Assembly (NCBI GenBank): GCA_018609755.1 | Contig: JAHENZ010000222.1 | Span: forward strand, 22,327-86,326 | Direction: 5' to 3' | DNA length: 64,000 nucleotides | From: Salinivenus sp. | GTDB taxonomy: Bacteria > Bacteroidota > Rhodothermia > Rhodothermales > Salinibacteraceae | Shown: positions 49,125 through 58,841 of the stretch, in pieces | Position numbering within the stretch: position 1 is the stretch's first letter | Layout of the letters: every line of letters starts with the position of its first letter | The notes under the pieces: generated by a model | Told to the model about the DNA's origin: nothing | The model's database searches: none | What the model saw: the letters and a program-made list of their open reading frames with translations, nothing else | Position numbers and translations under genes: made by a program

Positions 49125-50333
49125 TTAAGCGGTCGGAAGCTCTTCATATTCGCGTCGCTCGGCGGTCGTCGCCTTCGGCGGATCGGTCAAAAGCTCCGAA
49201 TGCACCTCTCTCTTGCCGACGTGCAACGCGGTGGCGACTTCCGACACGGTGGCCGTGCCCGACTCGACCGACCGGCGCGCCTGCTCCAGAATCGAGAGGG
49301 GATAGCGGCTGAGACCGAGGGTCTCCTCTGATCCGACACGGAACTGCCAGGGGTGAAACCCGATGCGACGGGCGAGCCCACTTGGGCTGTAGCGACGCAT
49401 CTCGGCGTGCTCTTCCTCCGTAACGTGGCGCTCGGCGAGAAGGCGTCGGAGGACTGTTGGGTAACTAACCCGGAAGTGAGAGGCCAGCTGGAGGGCCTTA
49501 TACGGGTCGAGCCCTTCTCCCCCCGTCACGTTTGTAACCATTTCTCGCAACTGCTTCCGGGGAACCAGGAAGTGGGAAGCAAAGGTGTTGGCAAAGCGCT
49601 CTACTCGCGCGTCCGCCCCGCGCTCACAAACGATGCCTCGCTCTACGTAGTGAAAGATGGCGTGGGCGTAGGCATGGGCCATCGCGAAGGTTTGGCGACC
49701 GGGACTGGCCGAGGCGTTTACTAACACGCAGAAGCCGAGTTGGGGATGGTTGTAGAACGTGCCGGCCACGCTGGGCTCTTCGTGAAGGGGGCCGAGGGGC
49801 ACCCGGCACGTAAGCACACCGTGTTCGTCGAGGAACGTCCATAGGTTTGGGAGGGCATTTCTGCCGAGCCCGTAATGGTCACGCACCTCGTCGGCCAGGG
49901 TCGGAGCCCGACGGGCGTCGAGGATTGTCTTGCCTCGATCAAGGGAACGAGGAGGCTTGTCGGGTCCCGACGATTTCACGGCGTGTGCCGCTGAAAACTC
50001 AGCCCATCGGTCGAGAAACTCGGTCCACTCTTCGATGCCGCGTTCCGCTTTCGGAGAGTCAGGAACGTCCGAGAGGAAGTCAACCTGCTCCCACTCAGAA
50101 ATAGGCGTCTTTCCTATAAGGAGCCGCTCGGGAACCGAAAGCACGTCTGCCAGCCGCTGACACTGGCCCGGGTTCGGGGTTCGAGACCCGTTTTCCCACA
50201 TGGAGACCAGCTCGCGAGGCACGTCAAGCTGAGAGGCCACCTGCTTCTGCGTGAGGGCCGTGCGAGTCCGAATCGCACGAAGGGCCTCCCCATCAAGGGC
50301 CAGCGATGGGCTCGTAGGGGAGTCAGCTGGCAT
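49125..50333 (-). CDS. XRE-family HTH protein with ImmA/IrrE-like (COG2856) domain, HExxH replaced by HAYAH
   Basis: HTH: LTQKQVASQLDVPRELVSMWENGSRTPNPGQCQRLADVL; peptidase-like RQTFAMAHAYAHAIFHY...FANTFASHFLVP. Confidence 0.88.
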   Translation of the reverse strand: MPADSPTSPSLALDGEALRAIRTRTALTQKQVASQLDVPRELVSMWENGSRTPNPGQCQRLADVLSVPERLLIGKTPISEWEQVDFLSDVPDSPKAERGIEEWTEFLDRWAEFSAAHAVKSSGPDKPPRSLDRGKTILDARRAPTLADEVRDHYGLGRNALPNLWTFLDEHGVLTCRVPLGPLHEEPSVAGTFYNHPQLGFCVLVNASASPGRQTFAMAHAYAHAIFHYVERGIVCERGADARVERFANTFASHFLVPRKQLREMVTNVTGGEGLDPYKALQLASHFRVSYPTVLRRLLAERHVTEEEHAEMRRYSPSGLARRIGFHPWQFRVGSEETLGLSRYPLSILEQARRSVESGTATVSEVATALHVGKREVHSELLTDPPKATTAERREYEELPTA

Positions 50334-50742
50334 GGTCAGTCGACGAAAAGCATTGTCGGAGGAGTTGGCGCTTTCCCTTTTTCCGTTGACCGGATAGTCT
50401 GAACCTGGCTTGCAATGGGCAACTCTTCTTTCGGCGTCACTAGAAACGAGCTATGTGAAGGCTCTGAGCCCCCCAATTAAATCCACTTAGTGCTACGAGA
50501 CGACTCTCTAGAGGATTCTTCTCTTGGAAGGAGGATTCCTTTTCAAGCAGAGGGACGCTAGTGCTGCGTCACGTTTTCCGTGTCGGGTTGAGCGTTTGAC
50601 ATCGAATCGTACCTTTGTAGCAGACAACGACCTCCAGACACAGAGTACGATTCGACACTCGACACCCTCAGCTTGACTGAGCACTAGCTTCCAGCCAGAT
50701 TGCCACGTGGTGAGGGGACTTGAAAAATGGCTCCAGAATACG

Positions 50743-50773
50743 AAAACGGCTCCCGCCATGCAGCGAGAGCCGT
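50743..50773 (-). terminator. Rho-independent terminator downstream of tRNA-Pro
   Basis: Minus strand ACGGCTCtcgctgcatggcggGAGCCGTTTTC. Confidence 0.75.
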
Positions 50774-50784
50774 GTAATGTTCTG

Positions 50785-50858
<74 letters not shown>

Positions 50859-50969
50859 AGGATCCGAAATTGCGTCTATTATAGCCGTCCTACCCGGTCG
50901 GGATCCGACCAACCTCTCCCCTCCGGAACCGTGAACCGGGAGTTCAACGCGAATCCACACGACAGGACT

Positions 50970-51053
50970 GAATGCGGATTGAGGAATGTGGAGTGGGGAG
51001 TTGCATTCTCGTCCTCAAATTCCGCATTCCCTATTCCGCACTCCCCACTCGTC
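50970..51053. repeat. Heptamer-type degenerate foldback repeat
   Basis: gaatgcggattgaggaatgtggagtggggagtt / caaattccgcattccctattccgcactccccactcgtc. Confidence 0.7.
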
Positions 51054-52944
51054 ACTGTCCAAATTCTTCGTACATCGCGTCGATGCGGTCGGCATAGCGC
51101 TCCGTGATGACGTTGCGGCGGAGTTTGAGCGTGGGGGTGAGCGTGCCGTCCTCGACCGTAAACGGCTCGGCGAGAAGGCGAAAGTTGCGAATCTTCTCGT
51201 GGGCCGCCGCCTCCCGATTGAACTCGGTGAAGACCTGATCGATGGCGTCCTGCACGTCGTCGTGCTCGATCAGCTCGTCGTCGCTGTAGGCAGACTCGTC
51301 AATCCCGTGATCTCGGGCGCGCATGCGAAGGGACTCAAAGTCCGGCACCACGAGGGCGGAGAGGAACGGCCGGTCCTCCCCGATCACGATGACCTGATCG
51401 ATCCAGGCTTTCGTCTTGAAGGTTTCCTCGATCGGCCCGGGATAGATGTTCTTCCCCCCTCGGGACACGATCATGTGTTTGATGCGGTCGGTAATCTTGA
51501 GGTAGCCGTCGTCGAACCGCCCCACGTCGCCGGTATGATACCAGCCGTCCGGATCGAAGGCGGCCCGCGTCTCCTCGGGGCGCTCCCAGTAGCCCTTCAT
51601 CACGTTGGGCCCTTTCACCAGAATCTCCCCTTCCTCCGTCGTGGGACGGGTGGGGTAGTCGTTGCCGTTGACCTCTGCGATCCGCTCCTCACTCTCCAGC
51701 GACTGTATGGCCACGGACACGCCCGGCAGGATGTGCCCCACGGTGCCGTACCGGGGGGCATCGAGTGGATTCACGGAAAGCACGGGCGCAGTCTCGGTGA
51801 GACCGTAGCCTTCGACGATGGTCACGCCCGCCGCCTGGAAAAAGGTGCCGATGTCTTCGGGGAGCGCCGCCCCGCCCGACACAGCGAAACGGAGGTTTCC
51901 CCCCAGCTTTTCGTGGAGGGTCGAGAACACGAGCCGGTGCGCCACCGCCTTTTGCGCTTTCAGGAATGGCCCCGCCCCCCCGTTCTGCTCCGCCTCGGCG
52001 TGCTTCTCCCCGGTGCGCACCGCCCACTCGAAGAGCTTTTGCTTCACCGCTCCGCCCTCCCCTACCTTCTTCGTGACCCGGTTATAGACTTTCTCAAACA
52101 TTCGGGGCACAGAAATCATGACGGTGGGCTGCACCTCCTTTAAGTTTTGACTCACCGCCTCCACGCTCTCTGCGTAGCTGATGGTGGCCCCGGCGGCCAG
52201 CACGGCGATGTGACCGGCCGTGCGCTCAAAGGCGTGAGCGAGGGGCAGAAACGACAGGTGGTGATCGTCTTCTCCAAACGGCACGCGCTGGAGTGCCGCC
52301 TTCACGTTCGAGCAAAAGTTGCGATTCGTGAGAATCACACCCTTGGGCTCGCCCGTGGTGCCACTGGTGTAGATGAGCGCACTCGGATCGTCGGGCGTCA
52401 CCTCGTCGGTCAAAGCGTTGAGCTCTGCCTCGTGGGCGTCCCAGTAGTCGCGCCCCGTCGCCAGCGCCTCCTCCCAGTGCATCATGTACGACGGCGGGTC
52501 GTCCGGCAGCTCACTCATCACAATGACGGTCTCGAGCTCCGGGCACTCGTCTGCGATTTCCTCGATCTTCTTGCGCTGCACAGGCACGGACACGACACAG
52601 GCCTTGGCCCCAGAGTCGCGAAGGATGTACCCCACCTTTGAGGGCGGAAGCGAGGTGTAAATGGAAACGTTCACGCCCCCGATGAGCTGGGCCCCGAAGT
52701 CCGTAACGGCCCACTCCGGACGATTTTCGGAGAGCAGGGCCACCCGATCCCCCTTCCGGATGCCACTCTGATGAAGAGCCCCCGCGAGGGCCTCTGCCCG
52801 CGCCTCCACCTCTTCCCAGGTGTGATCATGCCATCCCTCTCCCCGCTCCTTGTGACGCAGCATCGGACGGTCCTGTCCGTGGTAGCGCTTACAAAGGCGG
52901 CGAAACAACTGAGGAATGGTGTCGAACTCGACCTGCGCAGGCAT
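51052..52944 (-). CDS. Long-chain fatty-acid-CoA ligase (AMP-binding)
   Basis: LIYTSGTTGEPKGVILTNRNF; VEGYGLTETAPVLSVNP; WYHTGDVGRFDDGYLKITDRIKHMIVSRGGKNIYP. Confidence 0.95.
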   Translation of the reverse strand: MPAQVEFDTIPQLFRRLCKRYHGQDRPMLRHKERGEGWHDHTWEEVEARAEALAGALHQSGIRKGDRVALLSENRPEWAVTDFGAQLIGGVNVSIYTSLPPSKVGYILRDSGAKACVVSVPVQRKKIEEIADECPELETVIVMSELPDDPPSYMMHWEEALATGRDYWDAHEAELNALTDEVTPDDPSALIYTSGTTGEPKGVILTNRNFCSNVKAALQRVPFGEDDHHLSFLPLAHAFERTAGHIAVLAAGATISYAESVEAVSQNLKEVQPTVMISVPRMFEKVYNRVTKKVGEGGAVKQKLFEWAVRTGEKHAEAEQNGGAGPFLKAQKAVAHRLVFSTLHEKLGGNLRFAVSGGAALPEDIGTFFQAAGVTIVEGYGLTETAPVLSVNPLDAPRYGTVGHILPGVSVAIQSLESEERIAEVNGNDYPTRPTTEEGEILVKGPNVMKGYWERPEETRAAFDPDGWYHTGDVGRFDDGYLKITDRIKHMIVSRGGKNIYPGPIEETFKTKAWIDQVIVIGEDRPFLSALVVPDFESLRMRARDHGIDESAYSDDELIEHDDVQDAIDQVFTEFNREAAAHEKIRNFRLLAEPFTVEDGTLTPTLKLRRNVITERYADRIDAMYEEFGQ

Positions 52945-53065
52945 GGGACCACGTCACATCAGAGAAGAAAACGGGGGTGCGCGTCATAACCACGCGGATC
53001 TACAAACGAGCCCGATCGCTGTTTCTCCTTCTCCCCCCTTCCCCGTCCCAAACGCTCAAAGCGCT

Positions 53066-54166
53066 CTACGCCTTCGTCCCCACCGCATCCTCGACGGACA
53101 CGTGCCCGTCCTCCCGCAACCGGTCCACCAGTCCCTCCTTGATCTGCTTCACGAGGCCGGGGCCTTCGTACACCAGCGCCGTGTAGAGCTGTACGAGAGA
53201 CGCCCCCGCCTGAATCTTCTCGTACGCCGAGTCCGCATCCCGCACGCCGCCCACGCCGACAATCGGAATTTCGCCGTCCGTTGCCCGGTAGAGATAGCGC
53301 ACCAGACCAGTGGCCCGGTTTGCGAGGGGCGGCCCGCTGATGCCTCCCTCCCCGAGCGAGTCCAGTGTAGACGAAGGCGTGTCCAAGCCCTTGCGGTCCG
53401 AAGCCGTGTTGGAGACAACAAAGCCATGCACTCCATGAGCTTGCGCGACCGAGATGATGTCCTCGGTTCGGGTGTCAAAGATGACCCGCTCACTCACCGG
53501 CGGACTCAGCTTCACGAGTACGGGGATTTCCAACCCCGGCGCCTTCTGTTCCGAAAAAATGGTTGCGAGCAAATCGTCGAGGGCACGTGGGTCCTCAAAG
53601 GTCTGCCCGTCACTCGTGTTGGGGCAGGAGACGTTGAGCACTACGTAGCTGGCCTGCGGCGCTAGGAGACGGAAACTCTCTCGAAAGTCTTCCAGGGCCG
53701 CGTCCCCCATCACCCCGGGGTCATGCGTCTTCACCAGATTGATGCCCAGCGGGCGGCTCCGATCGTTCCGCCCAGCCTCCAGCCGCTCGGCCACCGAGGC
53801 AGCGCCCTCGTTGTTGAGCCCCATCCGGTTCAGGAGCGCCTGATCCTCCGGCAGACGAAACGCGCGGGGCTTCGGGTTGCCGTTGGACGCCATCGCACTC
53901 ACGGACCCCACCTCCACAAACCCGAACCCGACGGCCTCCCAGAACTGCACGAGCTTCGCATCCTTGTCTACGCCCGCCGCGAGCCCCACGGGATTGGGAA
54001 AGGTCGTGCCCCAAAGCCGCTGCTTGAGCCGCTCGTCCTCAAAGTGATACTGAGGCTCCACGAACGACGGGGCGATACTTTGTACGAGCTCGGCCGTCCG
54101 GAGACTGACGTCGTGCGCCCGTTCAGCATCCAATTTAAAGAGCAGGGGGCGGAGGAACCGGTACAT
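53066..54166 (-). CDS. pyrD: Dihydroorotate dehydrogenase (quinone), class 2
   Basis: MYRFLRPLLFKLDAERAHDVSLR; NPVGLAAGVDKDAKLV; VEVGSVSAMASNGNPKPRAFRLPEDQALLNRMGLNNEG; VVLNVSCPNT. Confidence 0.96.
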   Translation of the reverse strand: MYRFLRPLLFKLDAERAHDVSLRTAELVQSIAPSFVEPQYHFEDERLKQRLWGTTFPNPVGLAAGVDKDAKLVQFWEAVGFGFVEVGSVSAMASNGNPKPRAFRLPEDQALLNRMGLNNEGAASVAERLEAGRNDRSRPLGINLVKTHDPGVMGDAALEDFRESFRLLAPQASYVVLNVSCPNTSDGQTFEDPRALDDLLATIFSEQKAPGLEIPVLVKLSPPVSERVIFDTRTEDIISVAQAHGVHGFVVSNTASDRKGLDTPSSTLDSLGEGGISGPPLANRATGLVRYLYRATDGEIPIVGVGGVRDADSAYEKIQAGASLVQLYTALVYEGPGLVKQIKEGLVDRLREDGHVSVEDAVGTKA

Positions 54167-54316
54167 GTGCGTCTGGTGGTTCAGGCCTGGAAAAAAGGAG
54201 TTGGGGAGGCAGGGCGCACAATCCCATGTCTGCATCGTCCCTCTGTTGGACCCGGACCGGGGGCATTTCGTTTCTCTCTGCGTCGTGATCGTCTCTTCGA
54301 ACAACAGAGACCGCTC

Positions 54317-55123
54317 ATGTCTCTCCTTCTTTACCAGGTAGATGCCTTTACGAGCGCCCCGTTCGCCGGAAATCCGGCGGCGGTTTGTCTTCTCTCCTCT
54401 CCACGGTCCGAAGAGTGGTACCAGAACGTCGCCGCAGAGATGAATTTGTCGGAGACGGCGTTTCTTCGGCCACAGCCCGACGGCTCGTACCGGTTGCGGT
54501 GGTTTACGCCTACCCACGAGGTCTCCCTCTGCGGTCACGCGACCCTCGCCAGCGCCCACGTGCTCTGGACGGAGGGCCTCCTTTCGCCAGAGGCGGCCGC
54601 TCAATTCGACACCGAGAGCGGTCGCCTCACCGCACGACGGGACGAAAAGTGGACGACCCTGAACTTTCCCGCCGATCCAGTGACGCCGGCGGAGGGGCCT
54701 CCACCAATTCTGAGTGGACTCAACCTCTCCGACCCGGCATTCACCGGGTACGGCAGCCGGGACTACCTCGTGTGCTGCGACGACGCCGCAACGGTCCGCC
54801 GCCTCAGTCCGGACATGGACGCCCTGGCCGACATCGACAAGCGGGGCGTGATCGTGACGGCACCGGCCGACACAGACGCGGCCGATTTCGTGTCGCGGTT
54901 CTTTGCCCCGGGCGTGGGCGTACCAGAAGATCCCGTCACGGGCTCGGCCCACTGCACGCTGGGCCCCTACTGGGCCGAACGAACAGGCCGCACGTCACTA
55001 ACCGGCCGGCAAATCTCTGATCGCGGCGGAACCGTGCGGATCCACCTCGACGCTCCCGACGCCGACCGAATCACCCTCGCAGGCCAGGCCGCCACCGTCG
55101 TTCGGGGTCGCCTAGACACTTGA
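54317..55123 (+). CDS. PhzF family isomerase/epimerase
   Basis: LYQVDAFTSAPFAGNPAAVCLL; AAEMNLSETAFL; YRLRWFTPTHEVSLCGHATLASAHVLW; EDPVTGSAHCTLGPYW. Confidence 0.93.
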   Translation: MSLLLYQVDAFTSAPFAGNPAAVCLLSSPRSEEWYQNVAAEMNLSETAFLRPQPDGSYRLRWFTPTHEVSLCGHATLASAHVLWTEGLLSPEAAAQFDTESGRLTARRDEKWTTLNFPADPVTPAEGPPPILSGLNLSDPAFTGYGSRDYLVCCDDAATVRRLSPDMDALADIDKRGVIVTAPADTDAADFVSRFFAPGVGVPEDPVTGSAHCTLGPYWAERTGRTSLTGRQISDRGGTVRIHLDAPDADRITLAGQAATVVRGRLDT

Positions 55124-55240
55124 CCGACGAGCGACGACAGCCTCCTTCCTTCTCCCACTCTCACACCTCCACTCAACTCGACGGGGGAAAGGCGTCGGAC
55201 ATAGAAGAGTGCCAACGCCCCCGAGGTTCTCTCCCCAATA

Positions 55241-58200
55241 TCACCACCCCGGACGCAGAATGACCCCAAAGTCCCACGGCTGAGAGCGCTGGAAGGTACG
55301 GGCATAAAACATCTCGAAGACGATAGCCCCCAGCAGATTCACGCGGGCCGACACGCCTGCGCTCGTCACCGGCGTCGCGTTCACCACTCCGGATACCCCG
55401 CCCGACTGCTGAGAGGGGACACTGGTGCGGAGCGCAAGGTCGTCGAAGCTTTCCTCCGTCCAGGCAACGCCGGCATCGGCGAAGAGAACGAGATCGGTCG
55501 GCACGTACTCGAAGGTCGAAAGCCCCAGCACCTCCGGCCCCAGCAGCGGCACGCGGATTTCTGCACTGCCCAAAGCCACCCGCGTCCCGTACAGCCGCTC
55601 AATGCCGCAGGAACCGCTCCGGTTGGCCCTGCAGGACGGCTGGTTGTAGAGGGAGTTGAAGCTGTAGCCTCGCACGAAGGCAAGCTGGTAGGGATCTCCC
55701 AGGGTCTCGCGGACGAAGAGGTCTTCATACCCGTTGGTCAGTCCATCATCCGAGTTCGTGCCGTAATTTCCCTGGTGCAATCCGCGGATGGCAAACGTGA
55801 ACGGCTCCCGATAATAGTAGCGGCGGTAATCCGCGAGAAAAGAAACGAAGTTTCGAGAGCCGAACTGGGGCGTCACTTGGAACCGGTAGCGCCCCCCCTG
55901 GAGGGGTGAGGTCAACCCCGAGTTCGAAAAGTCCCCCACGTACGCCAACCCCACCTGGCTCAGGTAGAACGGCTCCGGCAGGCCGCCTCCGAAGCCACCC
56001 TGAACGGCGGACGGGTCAATTTCTCGCCCAAACCGGTCGCGGACGGTAATCCCGAACCCGTACCGTGTCCCCCCCGCGCTAAGCTCAAACCGATTCCGCT
56101 GAGAAAGGGGATAGCTAGCCTGTGTTACAACCTGGGACCGGTAGACTCGCTGGACGACCTGGACGAGTCGGGACCGTCCCTGACTGTCCTGGATGATCCC
56201 GAAATTGCCGAACGCAGAGGGAAGATGTGACACTCCCACGCCGTAATTCATGCGGTTGCCCCGATCGGAATAGAAGGCCCCTCCCCCGATGTCCTTAACG
56301 GTCCCGTTGGCCTGCACCACTACGTTCAAGTTCTGATTGCCCAGGATGTCGCTGAAATAAAACCCCACGCCCCCGGACACCTGCGTACCGAAGGGCCCGC
56401 CCACAGACGTGCCCACGGTAGGCGGAGCAATGCGGTCAAGATAGAGTCGCTCGCTAGCCTTCGACACATTCACCGATTCGAGTTCAGGAAGGCCCGTTAG
56501 CGGATCCTTGAGGTAGTTGCCCACAATGCCAGTTTCCGTCGACTGCACGGGCGGCAGGAGGCCGGCCACCTCCGTTTCTGCAAACGAGGCTGGAGACGTA
56601 ACCTGCTCCCCGTCCGTTTCTCCTTCTGGCAGGGAAACGATCGAGTACCCGCTGTTGGAGAAGACCGAAAACATCATCCGTCCACTCTGTCGGGCCACCG
56701 ACATGGCAGGCGAGGTGGCGGTGATGCCACTCACCCCCGTTTGCAGCTTCGTCACCCGGTAGATGGCCTGTTCATCGAGGCTGTACCGGTAGATGTCCTT
56801 GAAGCCGTCGTGGTCAGAAATGAAGTAAAGGCTCTGCCCGTCGGGGCTAAACTGCGGATTGTGCTGCATTCCCCGGTCGAAGGGGCGAACCGTGCGAACC
56901 TCCTTCGACTCGACGTCGATCAGGCCGAGACGATAGTCGCCGTACTCCAGTGTCCCGAAATTCGTGCCGCCGGGCCCGCGATCCGTCGTGAACGCCAGCG
57001 TCTCCCCATCGGGCGACCAGGTGGGCTGCAGCTCCGCGTACCGGTCGTTGGTGAGCTGGCGGACTTGCTCGTTCTGCAAATCATACAGATAGAGGTCGCT
57101 TAGGCCCCCCTCCAGCCCAGAAAAGGCAATGAACCGGCCGTTGGGCGACCACGCGAGGTTTTGAATGGCCCCCACGCCCTTCACCGCCGTCCGTGTCTGA
57201 ATTTTTCCGGTCTGGACGTTGAACGTATTGATTTCGTTGGTGCCCTCCGCAAACGTCACGAACGCAAACCGCTGCCCGTCCGGCGACCACGAGCCCGCCG
57301 AGTCAATGAACCGCAGCGCGTCGAAGTGCGGATTCGAGCGCGTGCCCTCCAGTTCCTGAACGATTTTGCCCGTCTCCGTATCCGCCACGAAGAGATTGGT
57401 GTTGAAGATATTGCGGCGCGAAATGAAGGCCACGTAGCGCCCGTCCGGACTCACCGCCGGGGAAATGTTCAGTTGATTGTCCTCACCCGGCGTCCCAATG
57501 ACGGCGTTCCCAATCGAATCCACCGACGTTCGTCCCTTGGTCTTCGGCAAGTAGGTATCGCGAACGGACTGTTTCCACTCCGCCGAGAGCGAATCGGTGG
57601 TGATGCCCAGACTATAGACGAAGGCCGAGTCCACCCCTACGCGGCCACTCAATTTGTAAAGGTCCGTGACGGCTGCATCGCCATACTTGCCCCCAACGTA
57701 CGCCATGTACGCCTGTCCATACCGGTAGGGGAAGTAATCCCGCATGTTGCGCGTCATCTGGCGAATCGTGGGCAGATCCTCGCGCAGCGCCGCGTCGCGC
57801 AACCACATGGCGGTGTGCGGGTCCCGGCTTCCAACCGACAGATACTCAGCCATTCCCTCCACCATCCAGAGAGGGAGGTTTCGAAGCGAAAAGCCGCGGG
57901 AGTCCTTGCGAAGTGCAATGTCGTACTGGAAGGAGTGCACGAGCTCATGCCCAAGCACGTGATCGGTCTCCTTGTAGCTCCCGGTGAGGGGCATAATCAC
58001 CCGCTCCTTAATGCTCTCTGTCACCCCTCCGGTCCCTTGTCCGATCTGCCCGCTGATCGCATTCGTCTGCTGAAAATCTGCGCTGTTGGCGTAGAAGATT
58101 AGCGGCTTGCGTTGCTTAAACTCCCGAAGAAACGTGCGCGAATGCCGCTGATACCAGCGCTCGGCCATGCGCCCGGCATCCATTACCGCCTGGCGCTCCT

Positions 58201-58366
58201 CCGGATAAAAATAGATGTCGAAGTTGTCCGTGCTGAACGTCTTGAATTCGAAATTGTCGTACTGCACCTTATTCTGACCGAAGTACTGGGCCGAGGCGGT
58301 CGACGCCCCCCCGAATACCACGAGCACGGCGAGAGCAAGGACAGTGCGCATCGTGAGTCGTCGCAT
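55241..58366 (-). CDS. Exported protein: peptidase MA-like gluzincin domain (HELVH) + TolB/WD40-like propeller + C-terminal BamA/surface-antigen-like barrel
   Basis: DHVLGHELVHSFQYDIALRK; repeated SPDGRYVAF / SWSPDGQRFAF / SPNGRFIAFSG; C-terminal GGVGFYFSDILGNQNLNVVVQ...barrel. Confidence 0.85.
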   Translation of the reverse strand: MRRLTMRTVLALAVLVVFGGASTASAQYFGQNKVQYDNFEFKTFSTDNFDIYFYPEERQAVMDAGRMAERWYQRHSRTFLREFKQRKPLIFYANSADFQQTNAISGQIGQGTGGVTESIKERVIMPLTGSYKETDHVLGHELVHSFQYDIALRKDSRGFSLRNLPLWMVEGMAEYLSVGSRDPHTAMWLRDAALREDLPTIRQMTRNMRDYFPYRYGQAYMAYVGGKYGDAAVTDLYKLSGRVGVDSAFVYSLGITTDSLSAEWKQSVRDTYLPKTKGRTSVDSIGNAVIGTPGEDNQLNISPAVSPDGRYVAFISRRNIFNTNLFVADTETGKIVQELEGTRSNPHFDALRFIDSAGSWSPDGQRFAFVTFAEGTNEINTFNVQTGKIQTRTAVKGVGAIQNLAWSPNGRFIAFSGLEGGLSDLYLYDLQNEQVRQLTNDRYAELQPTWSPDGETLAFTTDRGPGGTNFGTLEYGDYRLGLIDVESKEVRTVRPFDRGMQHNPQFSPDGQSLYFISDHDGFKDIYRYSLDEQAIYRVTKLQTGVSGITATSPAMSVARQSGRMMFSVFSNSGYSIVSLPEGETDGEQVTSPASFAETEVAGLLPPVQSTETGIVGNYLKDPLTGLPELESVNVSKASERLYLDRIAPPTVGTSVGGPFGTQVSGGVGFYFSDILGNQNLNVVVQANGTVKDIGGGAFYSDRGNRMNYGVGVSHLPSAFGNFGIIQDSQGRSRLVQVVQRVYRSQVVTQASYPLSQRNRFELSAGGTRYGFGITVRDRFGREIDPSAVQGGFGGGLPEPFYLSQVGLAYVGDFSNSGLTSPLQGGRYRFQVTPQFGSRNFVSFLADYRRYYYREPFTFAIRGLHQGNYGTNSDDGLTNGYEDLFVRETLGDPYQLAFVRGYSFNSLYNQPSCRANRSGSCGIERLYGTRVALGSAEIRVPLLGPEVLGLSTFEYVPTDLVLFADAGVAWTEESFDDLALRTSVPSQQSGGVSGVVNATPVTSAGVSARVNLLGAIVFEMFYARTFQRSQPWDFGVILRPGW

Positions 58367-58841
58367 GGCGCTGAGGGATCCGGAAAAGCTTAACGAAAAA
58401 TGCACGGCGGAAGGAACGTCCTTTACAATTTCGTGGCCGGGAAAGTTCGACTGTTACGCCCCTTCAGGACGAGTGGCTCGGAACCTCCGTCCCGATCCGG
58501 CAGGATTTTCGCAGGCTCCTCCCATCCAGATAGAGGACTACACTTAAAGAGAAGCAAACGGCCACAAATTCAGGATAAAACCAAAGAAGGTACCCATGCT
58601 TCTTCCTTTACATCGGCTGAGGCTCTGGACGAGGACGCTTAGGTTAGATTTGTCTAACCTCCGGATTTCGCCGATGGTCCGGGCAAGATGGAACGCGTGT
58701 GTATTATGACCCTGCGCATCTGGTCGTGCGCACGCGCGCAACTCACCGCCCAGCCCTCCGTTCGAGAAGAATCCTCGTTCAGAGTTTCGCCCTTCGTGCT
58801 TTCGCTCTACATCACCGGTTTCGCCTGCTCTCCAACGTTCC

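Noticed and set aside
48704-49147. 147-aa minus-strand ORF between the NADK-like and XRE genes
   Set aside because: Ser/Arg/Gly-rich, no recognisable domain, runs into an AT-rich promoter-like segment; alternative frames are equally plausible.
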